From Parapristionchus giblindavisi (taxonomy: Eukaryota > Nematoda > Chromadorea > Rhabditida > Diplogasteridae), in NCBI GenBank assembly GCA_943737045.1, contig CALSFV010000295.1, positions 72,501-136,500 on the forward strand: a stretch of DNA of 64,000 bases, given 5' to 3'. The notes under the pieces were generated by a model. That model was not told where the DNA came from. It made no database searches and saw only the letters and a list, made by a program, of their open reading frames with translations. This document shows positions 24,785 through 36,444 of the stretch, in pieces (within the stretch, counting starts at the first letter, position 1; every line of letters begins with the position of its first letter). The translations under genes and the position numbers were made by a program.

Positions 24785-24880
24785 AGGCCTCTTCATTGCG
24801 CGCACTATTTCTCTGTTCTCTAACAACGAGAGAGCGTAGAACGTTGAAGAGGCCGTTGACAAAGGTTACGCTCCCTTTAT
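24785..24880. mobile_element. MITE family 2 copy
   Basis: GGCCTCTTCATTGCGCG, TAACAACGAGAGAGCG, ending AAAGGTTACGCTCCCTTTAT. Confidence 0.7.
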
Positions 24881-24899
24881 TCAAAATTACATCCAGATG

Positions 24900-26950
24900 G
24901 GCGGAGGACAGCTTCGTTGAAAGATGTTGATTATTTCATTGAACCCAATGAAATTTGGGTGTATTTTGGGTGTTTATTTATCTATTTATTTTGGTGTATT
25001 TAAATAGTAATTTATCAGTTCAACAACATATCTTGTTGGTAACACCCTCTTCAATTTCACTAATCACGTGTTTTTTCGCCACCGGTACAGAACATGGACA
25101 CAAAGACAGAGGGTTCAATCAAGAATTAGAAATTAACTGTTGTGCCCTGGGCACTGTTGATCTCTCCACACATGTTTTGCTCATTTCAGATAATCTTTGA
25201 ACTTTGTTTTCGACTGTTCAAACTGATTTTCGAACCTTATTTACGGTTTCCGATCTATACAGTATGTGGGAATGATTCGCAGTGAAATATTTTTCAAAAT
25301 GTTCACGAGGTTTACATCTAGGTCAATTCAATTCTCAAGCGATTATAGGAAATAAGAAGTATTACCGTGGGAAATAAATTGGATGAAAGAAAAAAATGGA
25401 CGATTGACAACTAGCTCAGCAAATATTTTGAAGGCGGCGGACAACGTCTAGTCAGAAATGCTTTGTTCGAATTCCAAAGCGCAGGGAAATTGGGTAAAGT
25501 TCTATTTGTGCAAAAGGTATACCGCGCCTTATTGTCTGCGGGGGTAGTAGTCGCAAGGAGAAAATAATCAGTTCTTGCTCAAACAGGAAAGGGATGATGT
25601 GTATTTATTCTTGGAGATGCAGACTACTTTTTAACGGATTGTGGAATACTCTATGGATCGACAGTTAGATTAAGAGAGGCTGCAGAGTGCGGTTTGATAA
25701 ACAAAGGACTAGCAGTGATCACCCGAAGCACTTAGTATGCCTTGAATAACGGGTTGTACCTTTACCTTTGCCTTACAGGTTGGAAAATGATTGACAAAAG
25801 GTGGGATTACTCATTGCGTTAATCACTTGCCAATCTGTATGAACTAGGGTTCAAGGAGATGATCAGTTATGACTAGGGTATCGCTCAGTGAATCAATTCA
25901 ATTAAAAGATAAGGAGAGAGAATGGGAAATGAATAGATTCAATCATAGTGTTGTACTTATTGTTAGTTTTGCCATTTGTTATTTCTAGTTTTATCGGTCA
26001 GACACGTTTCGTTCATCAGTGACAGATTACCTACACATACATTGGGGATATACAAAAGTGAAACGCTAGAAACAGAGGACACGCAGAAATGAAAATAACG
26101 CATGTCATAGATGATAATGGGGCGAAAGGGGTGAGAGTGAGAGAGTGGATAGAGTGAGTGAGGAGACAGTGGGCTCATTGTCATGTGACAAGTCATCAAT
26201 GAGTTCATAGTGGGCATTGATGGGTGGTTCGTAGGATTCAACACTATAATACTAGAAAAAATACTATAATGAAATAAACATGAAGTCATTTCGAAACTTG
26301 AGAAAAAACTTCCTACACACTGAAAGGTTTCCTTGATAATTTCCTACTTTGTAAAGTTCCTGTTTGAAGTTTTTTTTTGTTTTTGTTTTGCGGAAAAAGT
26401 CAGGCACAAGTTCCGGAATCTGGCGACCTAAGAAGTCGGAAATAATGGTTTTTATGCTGTATTTGGTGCATCACCTAAACTCATTTCCTTCTTTGAAGCT
26501 GACCGTTCTGACCATAGTAAGAGTAGACAAAGACCCTCGTGTTAGTCATATGCAAGACTACACTGTAGTAACATTCTCATGACCTCAGCAATTCGCGGAA
26601 TCAAAATTTGTAGTCGTCGCTTGATTTCTACCTCTTATGATTGCCGTTAACGAAACGTTTCTAGCTTTGATTTCAAGCAAGTGATGCGAAAGAAGCTTGT
26701 ATGTCCGTCTAACGTACTTTAATCAAGTATAAAATCTCCATATCGCAAAATTTTTCTATGGTTGTACTAAAAAAACAGATTTTTTCTCGAGTACACTTTG
26801 TGAGGACAGACAAAAATCGGACTACAAAGTGTTAATATGTGTTTCAGACTTTTGATCATTATTTTAAGACTACGGAATGTTTCAATCTCGGTAATGGCTC
26901 TTAAGAAGGCGGAAAGTGTATTGGATCATTAATAAATAACACCAACAAAT
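24900..26950. other. no gene supported
   Basis: Contains one repeat end (25690-25780) and, at about 26350-26450, a weak relative of the 48-49 kb direct repeats. Confidence 0.5.
25690..25780 (-). repeat. GGTAAAGGTACAA-family end
   Basis: GCAGTGATCACCCGAAGCAC...GAATAACGGGTTGTACCTTT. Confidence 0.6.
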
Positions 26951-27000
26951 GAAATGAGGAACTTGAAGCTGTCTGTGACTTTTCCACGATCTCTCTCACA

Positions 27001-27112
27001 CCAACCCCCCTCTTCCTTCTCTCTCTCTCTCTATCTCCCTCTCTCCATCTCTCTCTCTCTCTCTCCCTCTCTCCCTCTCTTTCTCTCTCTCCCTCTCCTT
27101 TTCTGTTTCTTC
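27001..27112. repeat. CT-rich tract, counterpart of the 50-kb minisatellite
   Basis: TCTCTCTC/CTCCCTCT runs. The flanks TTTTCCACGAT before and TTAATGATTC..CATTCAAAACGC after match those of the 50.1-50.9 kb tract. Confidence 0.8.
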
Positions 27113-27356
27113 CCCCCTAGTTAATGATTCATTCATTCAAAACGCCTTCACACTATGGTAACGAAAGAGCGAAATGGCTAATGACTTCTTTCACTGAAAG
27201 TGGAATGAGAGGGGGGGGGGGTAAAGGGGCGCATAGGATGATTTCTTGAGAGAAAATATTGAGAACTCGTCGACTGCAATAGCGAACTCCATGACAGAAT
27301 GGAACACTTACGGAACGGATTCGATCATGAAAGTGTCGATACGCTGCAGATTCACT

Positions 27357-27469
27357 TAAGCACCGCGAGCTAATTTTAAATACTCCGCTCTGGTACTGTT
27401 CCCCTTGCGTTCTTCTCTACGGCAGTGTTGTCAGAGCGGAGAGTTAAATTAGCTCGGGTTGTACCTTTC
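27357..27469. mobile_element. MITE family 1 copy
   Basis: AAGCACCGCGAGCTAATTTT to AGCTCGGGTTGTACCTT, with the CTCCGCTCTG/CAGAGCGGAG pair. Confidence 0.75.
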
Positions 27470-27479
27470 AGACAAGTGG

Positions 27480-28350
27480 AGGAAGGCGAAAAATTATGAA
27501 GAATACTAGTAAACCTGCTTCCAAAGCGACGAATGTCCAACAAAGCAAAGGGTAAAGGGCAACACCCATAGGCCAGGACGCATAACGGTAGACTGGGCAA
27601 AAACAATCACATGCGGAAATAATAGAGCATTTGTTGAAGCCAGACAGCACTTATGAGGAAAAGTTGCGGCGTGAACAATATTTTGTTCTTTCTAAAGGGC
27701 ATTTGGGGCATTGAAAACCTATTGGTCATGGTCTGTCACAAACAGCTTCAGTGTTCTAAGAAGCACTTGAAAGTATTTTCGAGATATCAGGTGACATACA
27801 GTGCCTCTTGCTAAACGTGTCACTTGCAGAAAAGTACAGTCACTGCAAACTGTCACGTATCCTCTCGTGGCGTGCAAAAGGAAATATTACATACTAAAGA
27901 AAATATAATTTAGAAAAATATATATAGAGTACAATCCATGAAGTCAAAGATTGAAATGTGAGCTGTGAAACGTCTATGTGAAGGAAAACTGACAGAATTG
28001 AATCAGAGAGCTTCTGGTGGGAGGAATGTCTTATGAGACCGACAACTGATTGACAAGATACTCTTCATAGCGAATGAACTATGGTTGGGGAGATTTCAAA
28101 GGAGCTTAGCCTTTAGGAACATTCTCTTATTTTTCACAACATTTCTTTGGTCGTTGTCGCTGAGAGAACCTTGCTACGTGAAAATGATAGTTGAGAACTC
28201 AAAAACAATAGTAAAATACGTGTGAATATGACTAGAACGATGGGGGGGGGGTTTCATTACTTTTCAGTTCTTTTCGCAAATTTTGAAGTCGCAAACTGTC
28301 AATGTACCATGGAACTAATTCAATGATGGGTCTAGACAGATGTAATGTTT
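27480..28350. other. no gene seen
   Basis: Intergenic; a G9 run near 28240. Confidence 0.5.
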
Positions 28351-28358
28351 TCAACTCA

Positions 28359-28691
28359 TCAAGTCATAAGGTTCACCTGTCCGTGAAGGTGAAGAGGTAC
28401 AAGAATAGTCCATAGTAATGAAAAAATATTAAACTTTAAAAAAAATTGAATAATATGGTGCCTTATGGCCACTAGATCTATATAGATCAATTCAGAGTGG
28501 GAATAAACATGTTTATTAATAATTCCGCTATTTGCTGCGCTTACAACTGCTTCAATTTTATAAGCGCATTTTTCCCAGAAACAATTAGGCATAATAAGAT
28601 CAGTGGTTCTATATAAAATCGAATTAATGAAATAGATTTTATTTTTTTCAGAAACGAGATAAAGAAGTGATTGTACTTTATAAATGTACAT
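28359..28691 (-). pseudogene. decayed gene fragment, paralogue of 54299-54560
   Basis: Minus-strand reading frame containing ANSGIINKHVYSHSELI. This aligns with GMINNGNINGHLYSYYELI of the fragment in the other duplication copy, and upstream EKCAYKIEAVVSA aligns with AEKAEIVEGIMNEA. The family is not recognised. The surrounding frame is low-complexity, and no clear splice structure is seen on this side. Confidence 0.35.
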
Positions 28692-28699
28692 TTTGATTT

Positions 28700-30520
28700 A
28701 CTCAATATATAAGTACATTTGCATGTCAATTAAGGTATATTTCGATTTGAATTTGCTGCAGGGCAAATACATCTTTCCTTTCCTTTACTATCAAATGACT
28801 CTAGACTTCCGCCTCTTTAGAGAAATTTATTCACGAATATGCAGAATCATATTGGAATGTGAGAATTTAATCGGAAACGAGATATGCCAAAGTGCATCAA
28901 ACTCTCTAACCCTTTTACTATTATTTATTTATTATTGCCTGCAATAACCTCATATTTTGTCCGAAAGCGCAAGAATAATTCCGTTCGGAGTATTGTATTC
29001 CTGTTATGGGTTTGTGCATGGGCGTTCATGACTACGACAAAAGCGTTCAAAAGTATTTTATTTCGTACAAGAAGCAAAACATGTTTGTTCTGCGTGAGTA
29101 CACATAGAAAATCAAACGGGAAAAAAATATTCTGAAGACCTATCTATATTTCAGCCCTCACAGTTCAACTTTAAGGTTTTACCATAGCGAATAAAAACTA
29201 GTTCAATATAGCACAACGACATCAATATATTATGTTTATAAACCCCCTTAATATCACATTATTCCGGAGAGAACGATCTCTGGCCTTATGTGGTTTGACC
29301 CTTCATACGAAAAATATCAAACAGCCTTCAAGGACCACTCGTTAAGCAACAGTCAATAGCGAAACGAAGTATGCCAAGGCAGGGTTTCAATTAACAAACA
29401 AATAAAATTTCATCCCTAACCAAAAGACCAATTTGAATGATTGGCTTCGTAGCGTTTAAGGGGGAAAACTCGAACTTTTGATTTTCTGTTTATGATTTTT
29501 GATAAACCTCTCATGAGAGAGAATGAGAAAATGAGATTGATTAAGTTTGTAAATTCATCTGTCATTGTATCATATATCACGCGCGAGTCCAGCAATCACG
29601 AGTCTCAACAGGCAGACAGGTGTTAGAGAACAGGGTAAAGTGAGAGAGCGCAGAGAACTTATGTAGTCTACAGCGAAGGTGGTGAAGGTGTCAATAGTGG
29701 AATATTCAAGCGCATAACTAATTGCGAGTAGATGGGTTATGAATATTTGATATTGGAGAGTGACTGGAACCGCATTAAATGACAGAGCGAAGTTCTTAAG
29801 GTCGTGTGCGCTTTTGGACATGCAAATCGCGAATTCAGCACATTTTACGTGTTGTTGAGATGGGCTGAATAAGTTTATTAAATTAATAATATTAATAGAT
29901 GTACAAGAATTAGTATGCATGCACTTTAAATGTAATTTTTAAAATAAATAAGTTAGCTAATAATGTGCCTTATGGTGTTATGGCGAAGGTGTCAATAGTG
30001 GATTCAGTGGCATAGTTAAGAAGGATGTATGCATATACTAGAGTATTCTGGAACTGGAGATCACGTAAAACTGACAGGTCATGTCTGGTTCTTAAGGTCG
30101 CATGCGCTTCGGGACATGCATAACTTCCTCGACTTCAGAGATCGATTACCCGTCAAGATTGACTGAATAATAGAGGAGTGTCTGCACTATGACATCGCGA
30201 TTTGACTAGATCGTTGACCAAGTTTGAAGGCTTGTCATACCAGGAACGATACGTCGACTTCCCATGGCATTAGGTTCGGATCGAAAACAAAAACAACGAA
30301 TGCCTATGGTTTCCTTGCTTGTTCGATGTATAATCTCATAAGGTGTGAATGATTTCGTGAAAGGCGCTTGCCAATCGACTCATTTCATTTCCTGGTTATC
30401 AGTGTATAAGTTATCAGCGTATCAGCGTTAAGAAGCCACATCTGAGCATTAATGCCTGATATGATAAATAATTGAATTGAAGCCATTTAGGACGACTTGT
30501 TTGTTTCCATTGCGTAGATA
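28700..30520. other. no gene supported; right part of duplication copy A
   Basis: 29360-29900 aligns with 55030-55560. GGCGAAGGTG..GTCAATAGTGG occurs at 29675 and again at 29985, so the segment is also partly repeated in tandem. Confidence 0.5.
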
Positions 30521-30522
30521 CG

Positions 30523-31550
30523 TAGTTACGGCTTGCATGTATTCTATCTTTAGCCAATTCTATTTTAGTTTGGGAATCTAATCAGTTACACGGTGAAATC
30601 ATTTCAATGACGAGCATTTTTTTTTGCAATCTCATTTACCACGGATACTATGATCAAGAAGGTTTTTTGGTCTCAATTAGATCGAATTCGATATGGTTTC
30701 AGCCAAGTTCGACGACGTCGATGCATTTCTGCACTAGGTCGGATAAGAACAATGGAATGAGAACTGACTGGACGAAAACCATATGAGAGACAAGCGCTAA
30801 TGAATAGACAAAGTATGTAAATGGTTCTCATTCAGTCGGTTATTGTTCATCGGTTCTCATTCGGCATTGTGACTGACAATGAACTTCAACTGTCGCCATT
30901 GAACAATTCTATTTATTATATTTTCTAGCTTTTCAGTACTTGAAAGCAAGCAACATATGGAGTCGTATGCATATGTAACCATTTGTCCTCGGTGCATAGT
31001 GTGTACGAATTTGGGCTATTTTTACTTTTGCAGTAGTGGATATCATAAAATCAAAATGGAGAGTAGTCCGATTTTGTAGTAGGGCCGCAATAATAGCGTA
31101 CGTCAGCAAGATTATATTTACACAGGCAATGAGTATAATATAGCCATATACACAAGTGATTAATGCATTTGGAATTTTCAATCGGTACATATTTACTTAC
31201 AAGACAAACATTCACAAAAATTGCATTCCGGGTGCACCTGTAGTAGAGTTCCATATGCGTAAACTCACTAAAAATGGACTAGCAGTGATTTCCCGCAGGA
31301 GTTCCTTGAATAATGGGATAACCTTTAATTTACATAGAAAATATGGAACTATTTCCTATCTAAAGTAGCTTGAATCCATGTGTTTGCAGGAATTAATAGC
31401 GATTGATAACTGTAAGAAATTTTTCGATGAAAGGCCCCTTTTGGGTTCAAATGCACTCATATCAGAAGTATTTATGTTGTTATACTATACATCGCCAGAG
31501 ATTTGTTCGCGTGATTGAATATTTCTAGCAATCACGATCAAAAAGAAGAC
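30523..31550. repeat. 1.03-kb direct repeat flanking the BEL element, left copy
   Basis: Matches 36443-37470 with a constant offset of 5920 from first to last base; the short ORFs read in both copies are identical. The left border is ...CG|TAGTTACGG and the right border is ...AAAAAGAAGAC at the LTR. It includes a fragment of the GGTAAAGGTACAACCC family (31265-31345). Confidence 0.92.
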
Positions 31551-32393
31551 TGTAATGACGTTTGGTCACTATGTTTAAGGCTATGGGTAGAATGTGTTTG
31601 TCACCCTTGTATCCCGTGTATAGACAACAAGAATATATTGGAGTGAATAGATATTTATTATCAATAATTATTAGGATACTTGGAAAGGTCGGCCTTTGGC
31701 CTTAGATCATAACTTAGAAAGGTTGGAGGTGGGAAGGGGATGAAGTGGCTGTAGTCGAGACGGGGCTCGTGTTGGCGTAGGCGATTACCTCAAACTTGGG
31801 TAATTAAACAATGAAAGTATAGGGCGATAGGTAATAGCACGAAAGTATAAAACAACAGTGAATGCAAGCGGGGAACGTGGAGAATGAAGTGGAAGTAGAT
31901 AATGATTGGCAGTTGCCAGCAGTGATGAAATAGGGCATAGAATAAGAGAGAATGTTGGACTTGAACTTAGGCACGAAAGTATTTACATAATGATGACGAA
32001 ATAGGTGAAGGTAGAATAAGAGGATAAAGAGAAACTTGATTTAAATGAGCAAACAACTAGGCAGGAGATGGACTTAGATGGAAGTGATAGGAATTAACGA
32101 GAAGTGATAAACATGAGTAAAAGCGGAGAAATAATGAATAATTAAAAGTAGGAAGAGCGACGACGTGCCGCCAGTCAGCACGGGAGAGTTGAATGAGACT
32201 GACTTTGGAGAATTAGAAATTGGAGCTGGGAAGAATACCGTAGGATAGTTGGGCCATTACAACATGCGCATCATAGCGCGCGATTCAAACTTGAATTCTA
32301 CCGTATAATCTTTGGTCTATCATGAACTGATTGTTTTTGGTAAACTCGGACTATTTATTCTATTTTAGTTGCATTTGAGTAGCAGTTTCGCTA
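31551..32393 (-). repeat. BEL element 3' LTR
   Basis: Same sequence and length as 35602-36444 over all lines compared. The outer end abuts the host segment at ...AAAAAGAAGAC. Confidence 0.9.
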
Positions 32394-32664
32394 CACTCCC
32401 CCCTTCGAGAAGGTGAACTTATAGGAGAAAGTTGAAATGAAAAAATCGTAGCCTTAGATGATAGGATTGAAGAATAGATTGGATACGGTAGGTGAATAAA
32501 TGATGATGAGATTACTGTAGTTGTGGGTACAGTATCTGATATAAATATAGATAATAGGCATTTGATGGGTCGGAGACTCCCTCCCCCCGGGAGATGAAGA
32601 TGTAAAGATATTAAGATTGAATATGGAAATAGAGAAGTTTGGGAGATGAATTGAGAATAATGAA

Positions 32665-35247
32665 TCAGTGAATGGGTGATACTGAATTTGCATCTACACC
32701 ATCAAATCTCAGAGAGGCTGTGGAAACAGACTGCACTCCTCGACCCTTCATCATTTCAGTCTGATCCTCGGCATATACCATTCTATCTTTGAGTTCATTA
32801 CTTGTTCTCAGATGATCGGTATTATGATTAGGATGAATATGAATAGATGAAGTATCGGATAATGATGGATCGGACTTGGATTCATTTACCTCTGTGGCTC
32901 GAATATGAAGCAAGGTGGGATTATCTGTTGGTTCATCGTCGTCTGAATCATCATCGGATACATCCCATATTGTATTGATTTGCATGAATTGTTCCATTCT
33001 ACGAATGAATCCTGGATCATCTTCAGGTCGGACATAGTTTTCATCATCATCATCATTGGATAGAATAGATAATTGATGAATATTCAGTTGTTGTTCTTGA
33101 CATACAACTTCATTGCTAGTACCTCCCATAACAAGACCGAATGCTGAATCATGTAGTTTCAGACCACTAGGTAGAGTATGAGTAGAGAGATTATGAAGTA
33201 TTGATAGGGTATCATCGACACCTAAGAGTAGTTGTGGTATAATAGAACCATCTCGATTAGGACTATCAGCAAGTCGGAGTTTGTGCTTCTTGATATAGCC
33301 AACATCGGCTTTGGATAGTCTACGAACTTGGATAGGACCAGTTACTGAACTGTCTATTACGACTGCTTTGATAGTATGAACATTCGGTGAATTGATTGAA
33401 TCATTATTGATTGATTGTACCTTGAGCTTTACAACATCGTAGGACTGAGCTTCCTTCTCGACGCCTGTAGCCAACGACAGAGAGAGCTGCTTGGTACCAA
33501 TCTTCTCGAGGTTCATCTTCTCAACGATGTCCTTTGAGATAAGAGTCATCTCTGCACCTGTATCGAGTAGGATATCGATTTCTTGGGAGTTATGACTAAT
33601 ATTAGGATCGATCGGAACTGTATGAAGATCTTGAGTTGGATCAAGGACAGCAGCTCTGACTGTGAGTAGTCTATGAGCATTGGAGAAAGGTTGACTAGGC
33701 TTGGATGATTGAGTAACTGCAAACTGTCCTGCTCTCTCAGGGCGTTGCATGTTCTTGAAACAGATCGAATCATGGTGAGGCCCTTGGCAGATTGAGCATG
33801 TCATGCCACAGGTCTTGACATGATCGGATGATAGGCAGAGTGGACATAGTTTCTTTTTCTCAACTATTTGAACTCTGTCTTTGATTATTGGAACTTTTTT
33901 ACATGAAGATGGATTAGGATGTTTTTCACAATAAACACATTTGATATATTGAAGGAATGGTTTATTTTCAGGAGGTTGGAATTGAGATTGATTTTGATTG
34001 AATTGCTGTTCTGGATTGATAGTGAATGATTGATTGTTATAAGGAGTGAAATGAGGATATGATTGATTACTGTATTGATTGAAGGGGGGTACTGTTGATG
34101 ATTCAGGAGTGAAGAAATCGATATTTCTCTGTGGTTGATATGATGGATCACGGTAGAATGAATTGTTCTTGTTATTCGGTCTGATATCTTTGATCTCAGT
34201 GAACTCAGTTGTAGTTCCTGATGCAAGATCAAGTTGGATTTCAGATCGGATATGCTTGATTAGGTACTTGAGAGTAGCAATAGCATCTTTGTTTTGATTC
34301 GCTTCATGCAGTTTTCTTCTGTACTGTGGGGCGAATTTCTCGATGATTAATAGACATGATAGATGGGATTGTTCTCCTTCACCTTGGAGTTGTTGTACAA
34401 GAGCAAGTAGTTCTCGGGCTAGATCAATCTGATCATTGGGATAGTTGGACGTAGCCTTTATTCGATGGATAGCTTGATATACTTGGGATGATGTTTCCTC
34501 TTCATTACCGTATTCCTCATCTAATGCTTCGAGAGCTTCTTTGAGATACGAGCCATCATTAGGATAAGGTTTGATGACCTTGAGAGCATGGCCCTCTAGG
34601 AATCCTTCTAGGTATAGATGTTTCTCTGTATCGATTAGATTATCTCTCTTCATTATCAGGGATTGAAATAGTTTGATGAATGTTTTGTACTCAGCTCTAT
34701 TGTATCCATTGAATTTTGGAATAGTCAGAGTAGGAAGAGGTACATGTCTAGGCTTAGTCTCTAATGGACTCTCGGATGCATCGAGGAATTCATCTTCTTC
34801 TTTGATAGATGTAGCAACACTCTTTATCTTTAGATTTCGGATGATAGTCTCGGAGTTGTTTTTGAGAGCCATTCTTACTATTGCTAGTTGTTTATCGACA
34901 AGTATAGATAGATCGGATGGATCTAGAGGTAGACCATTGTTGTCATATCCTCTTAGAATCATAGAGAATAGACCATCCTCTTGAGCTTTGACTTGAGGAT
35001 CAGAGATAGCATTGAGCTTGGATTCAAGAGAATTGGTTTGAGATTGAAGTATAGATAGATTTACTCGAATATCTATTTCGGATTTGTCTACTTCTACTCC
35101 TAGATCTTCATGATGAGACATTGATTTACATGATACAATGTTGATTACATGTTGTTTGATTTGATCGAAATGAGCGATTACGTTAACTCTAGCTGCTTTG
35201 AGCTTATCATAATAGGACTTGTATGTGCTTTGATTAGTATTCTTCAT
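32665..35247 (-). CDS. gag-pro: gag-protease polyprotein of BEL/Pao element
   Basis: Uninterrupted 860-residue frame. Residues about 165-345 form the BEL gag domain (DUF1759 type), starting LTIPKFNGYNRAEYKTFIKL. Cys-rich motifs follow at about 437-497 (CVYCEKHPNPSSC; CPLCLSSDHVKTC; CSICQGPHHDSIC), typical of BEL/Pao. An aspartic protease of DUF1758 type has DTGAE at 562-566, then LLLGVDD. The acidic tail (DDDDE, DDDSDDDE) ends where the RT linker would begin: FMQINTIWD resembles the FWE(L/I) start of that region. The frame closes 46 residues after QTEMMKGRG. An intact frame with matching LTRs suggests recent movement. The product would supply capsid and protease. Confidence 0.9.
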   Translation of the reverse strand: MKNTNQSTYKSYYDKLKAARVNVIAHFDQIKQHVINIVSCKSMSHHEDLGVEVDKSEIDIRVNLSILQSQTNSLESKLNAISDPQVKAQEDGLFSMILRGYDNNGLPLDPSDLSILVDKQLAIVRMALKNNSETIIRNLKIKSVATSIKEEDEFLDASESPLETKPRHVPLPTLTIPKFNGYNRAEYKTFIKLFQSLIMKRDNLIDTEKHLYLEGFLEGHALKVIKPYPNDGSYLKEALEALDEEYGNEEETSSQVYQAIHRIKATSNYPNDQIDLARELLALVQQLQGEGEQSHLSCLLIIEKFAPQYRRKLHEANQNKDAIATLKYLIKHIRSEIQLDLASGTTTEFTEIKDIRPNNKNNSFYRDPSYQPQRNIDFFTPESSTVPPFNQYSNQSYPHFTPYNNQSFTINPEQQFNQNQSQFQPPENKPFLQYIKCVYCEKHPNPSSCKKVPIIKDRVQIVEKKKLCPLCLSSDHVKTCGMTCSICQGPHHDSICFKNMQRPERAGQFAVTQSSKPSQPFSNAHRLLTVRAAVLDPTQDLHTVPIDPNISHNSQEIDILLDTGAEMTLISKDIVEKMNLEKIGTKQLSLSLATGVEKEAQSYDVVKLKVQSINNDSINSPNVHTIKAVVIDSSVTGPIQVRRLSKADVGYIKKHKLRLADSPNRDGSIIPQLLLGVDDTLSILHNLSTHTLPSGLKLHDSAFGLVMGGTSNEVVCQEQQLNIHQLSILSNDDDDENYVRPEDDPGFIRRMEQFMQINTIWDVSDDDSDDDEPTDNPTLLHIRATEVNESKSDPSLSDTSSIHIHPNHNTDHLRTSNELKDRMVYAEDQTEMMKGRGVQSVSTASLRFDGVDANSVSPIH

Positions 35248-35395
35248 GACTGTTGCCTGCCACGCGGGTCTTGTTGAATACTAGTTGGATGATAATGATG
35301 AATAGAAAGATAGGATGGATAGACGAGTTCCTATTGATTCTAGGATACTCGGAGTGATGACGAAATGAATGAATAATTGATTGAATCGGAATATG

Positions 35396-35557
35396 AACCT
35401 ATATCGTCTACGAAGTAGGAACTTATTCGGAGGATTTCAGGATATTTTAGATGAAAGAAGTTGAAAGGGAACTTGGACCTATATCGTCTGCGAAGTAGGT
35501 TTAGTTCGGATTCAGAATTGGAGTCAGCAATGGGACCTATATCGTCTGCGAAGTAGG
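35396..35557 (-). repeat. three spaced repeats in the BEL leader
   Basis: ACCTATATCGTCTRCGAAGTAGG occurs at about 35397, 35477 and 35535 between the gag start and the PBS. Each repeat starts CCTA and ends TAGG, so it can form a small hairpin in the RNA. The role is unknown; packaging or dimerisation is a guess. Confidence 0.7.
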
Positions 35558-35601
35558 ACTATTGGACTCGGAATAGTTGGAATATTAGACCGTATGCACC
35601 A

Positions 35602-36444
35602 TGTAATGACGTTTGGTCACTATGTTTAAGGCTATGGGTAGAATGTGTTTGTCACCCTTGTATCCCGTGTATAGACAACAAGAATATATTGGAGTGAATA
35701 GATATTTATTATCAATAATTATTAGGATACTTGGAAAGGTCGGCCTTTGGCCTTAGATCATAACTTAGAAAGGTTGGAGGTGGGAAGGGGATGAAGTGGC
35801 TGTAGTCGAGACGGGGCTCGTGTTGGCGTAGGCGATTACCTCAAACTTGGGTAATTAAACAATGAAAGTATAGGGCGATAGGTAATAGCACGAAAGTATA
35901 AAACAACAGTGAATGCAAGCGGGGAACGTGGAGAATGAAGTGGAAGTAGATAATGATTGGCAGTTGCCAGCAGTGATGAAATAGGGCATAGAATAAGAGA
36001 GAATGTTGGACTTGAACTTAGGCACGAAAGTATTTACATAATGATGACGAAATAGGTGAAGGTAGAATAAGAGGATAAAGAGAAACTTGATTTAAATGAG
36101 CAAACAACTAGGCAGGAGATGGACTTAGATGGAAGTGATAGGAATTAACGAGAAGTGATAAACATGAGTAAAAGCGGAGAAATAATGAATAATTAAAAGT
36201 AGGAAGAGCGACGACGTGCCGCCAGTCAGCACGGGAGAGTTGAATGAGACTGACTTTGGAGAATTAGAAATTGGAGCTGGGAAGAATACCGTAGGATAGT
36301 TGGGCCATTACAACATGCGCATCATAGCGCGCGATTCAAACTTGAATTCTACCGTATAATCTTTGGTCTATCATGAACTGATTGTTTTTGGTAAACTCGG
36401 ACTATTTATTCTATTTTAGTTGCATTTGAGTAGCAGTTTCGCTA
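35602..36444 (-). repeat. BEL element 5' LTR
   Basis: Partner of 31551-32393. In minus orientation the interior starts at 35601 with TGGTGCATACGG. The outer end abuts the second copy of the 1.03-kb host segment. Confidence 0.9.

Larger units (their letters stand above)
14637..30240. repeat. segmental duplication, copy A (about 15.6 kb)
   Basis: Same order and orientation as 39720-55570. Anchors: neuropeptide exons (14.8-18.8 kb with 39.8-41.9 kb), upstream block (19.4 with 42.1), pyrimidine tract with flanks (26.9-27.2 with 50.0-51.0), gene remnant (28.4-28.6 with 54.3-54.5), and a non-coding tract containing GGCTTCGTAG and AGACAGGTGTTAG (29.4-29.7 with 55.1-55.3). Divergence is substantial outside exons, so it is not recent. 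Confidence 0.75.
31551..36444 (-). mobile_element. BEL/Pao-type LTR retrotransposon, RT-less
   Basis: Two 843-bp LTRs (31551-32393 and 35602-36444, constant offset 4051, so no length difference) flank a 3.2-kb interior. On the minus strand the interior begins TGGTGCATACGG immediately after the 5' LTR, a primer-binding-site form, and ends in the purine tract GAAGGGGGGAG just before the 3' LTR (TGTAGCG...). The outer end of the 5' LTR lacks the first two bases (TG) present at the inner copy, as expected from integrase trimming. The only long ORF is gag-protease (32665-35247). Reverse transcriptase, RNase H and integrase are absent, so movement would need proteins from elsewhere. Confidence 0.9.
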
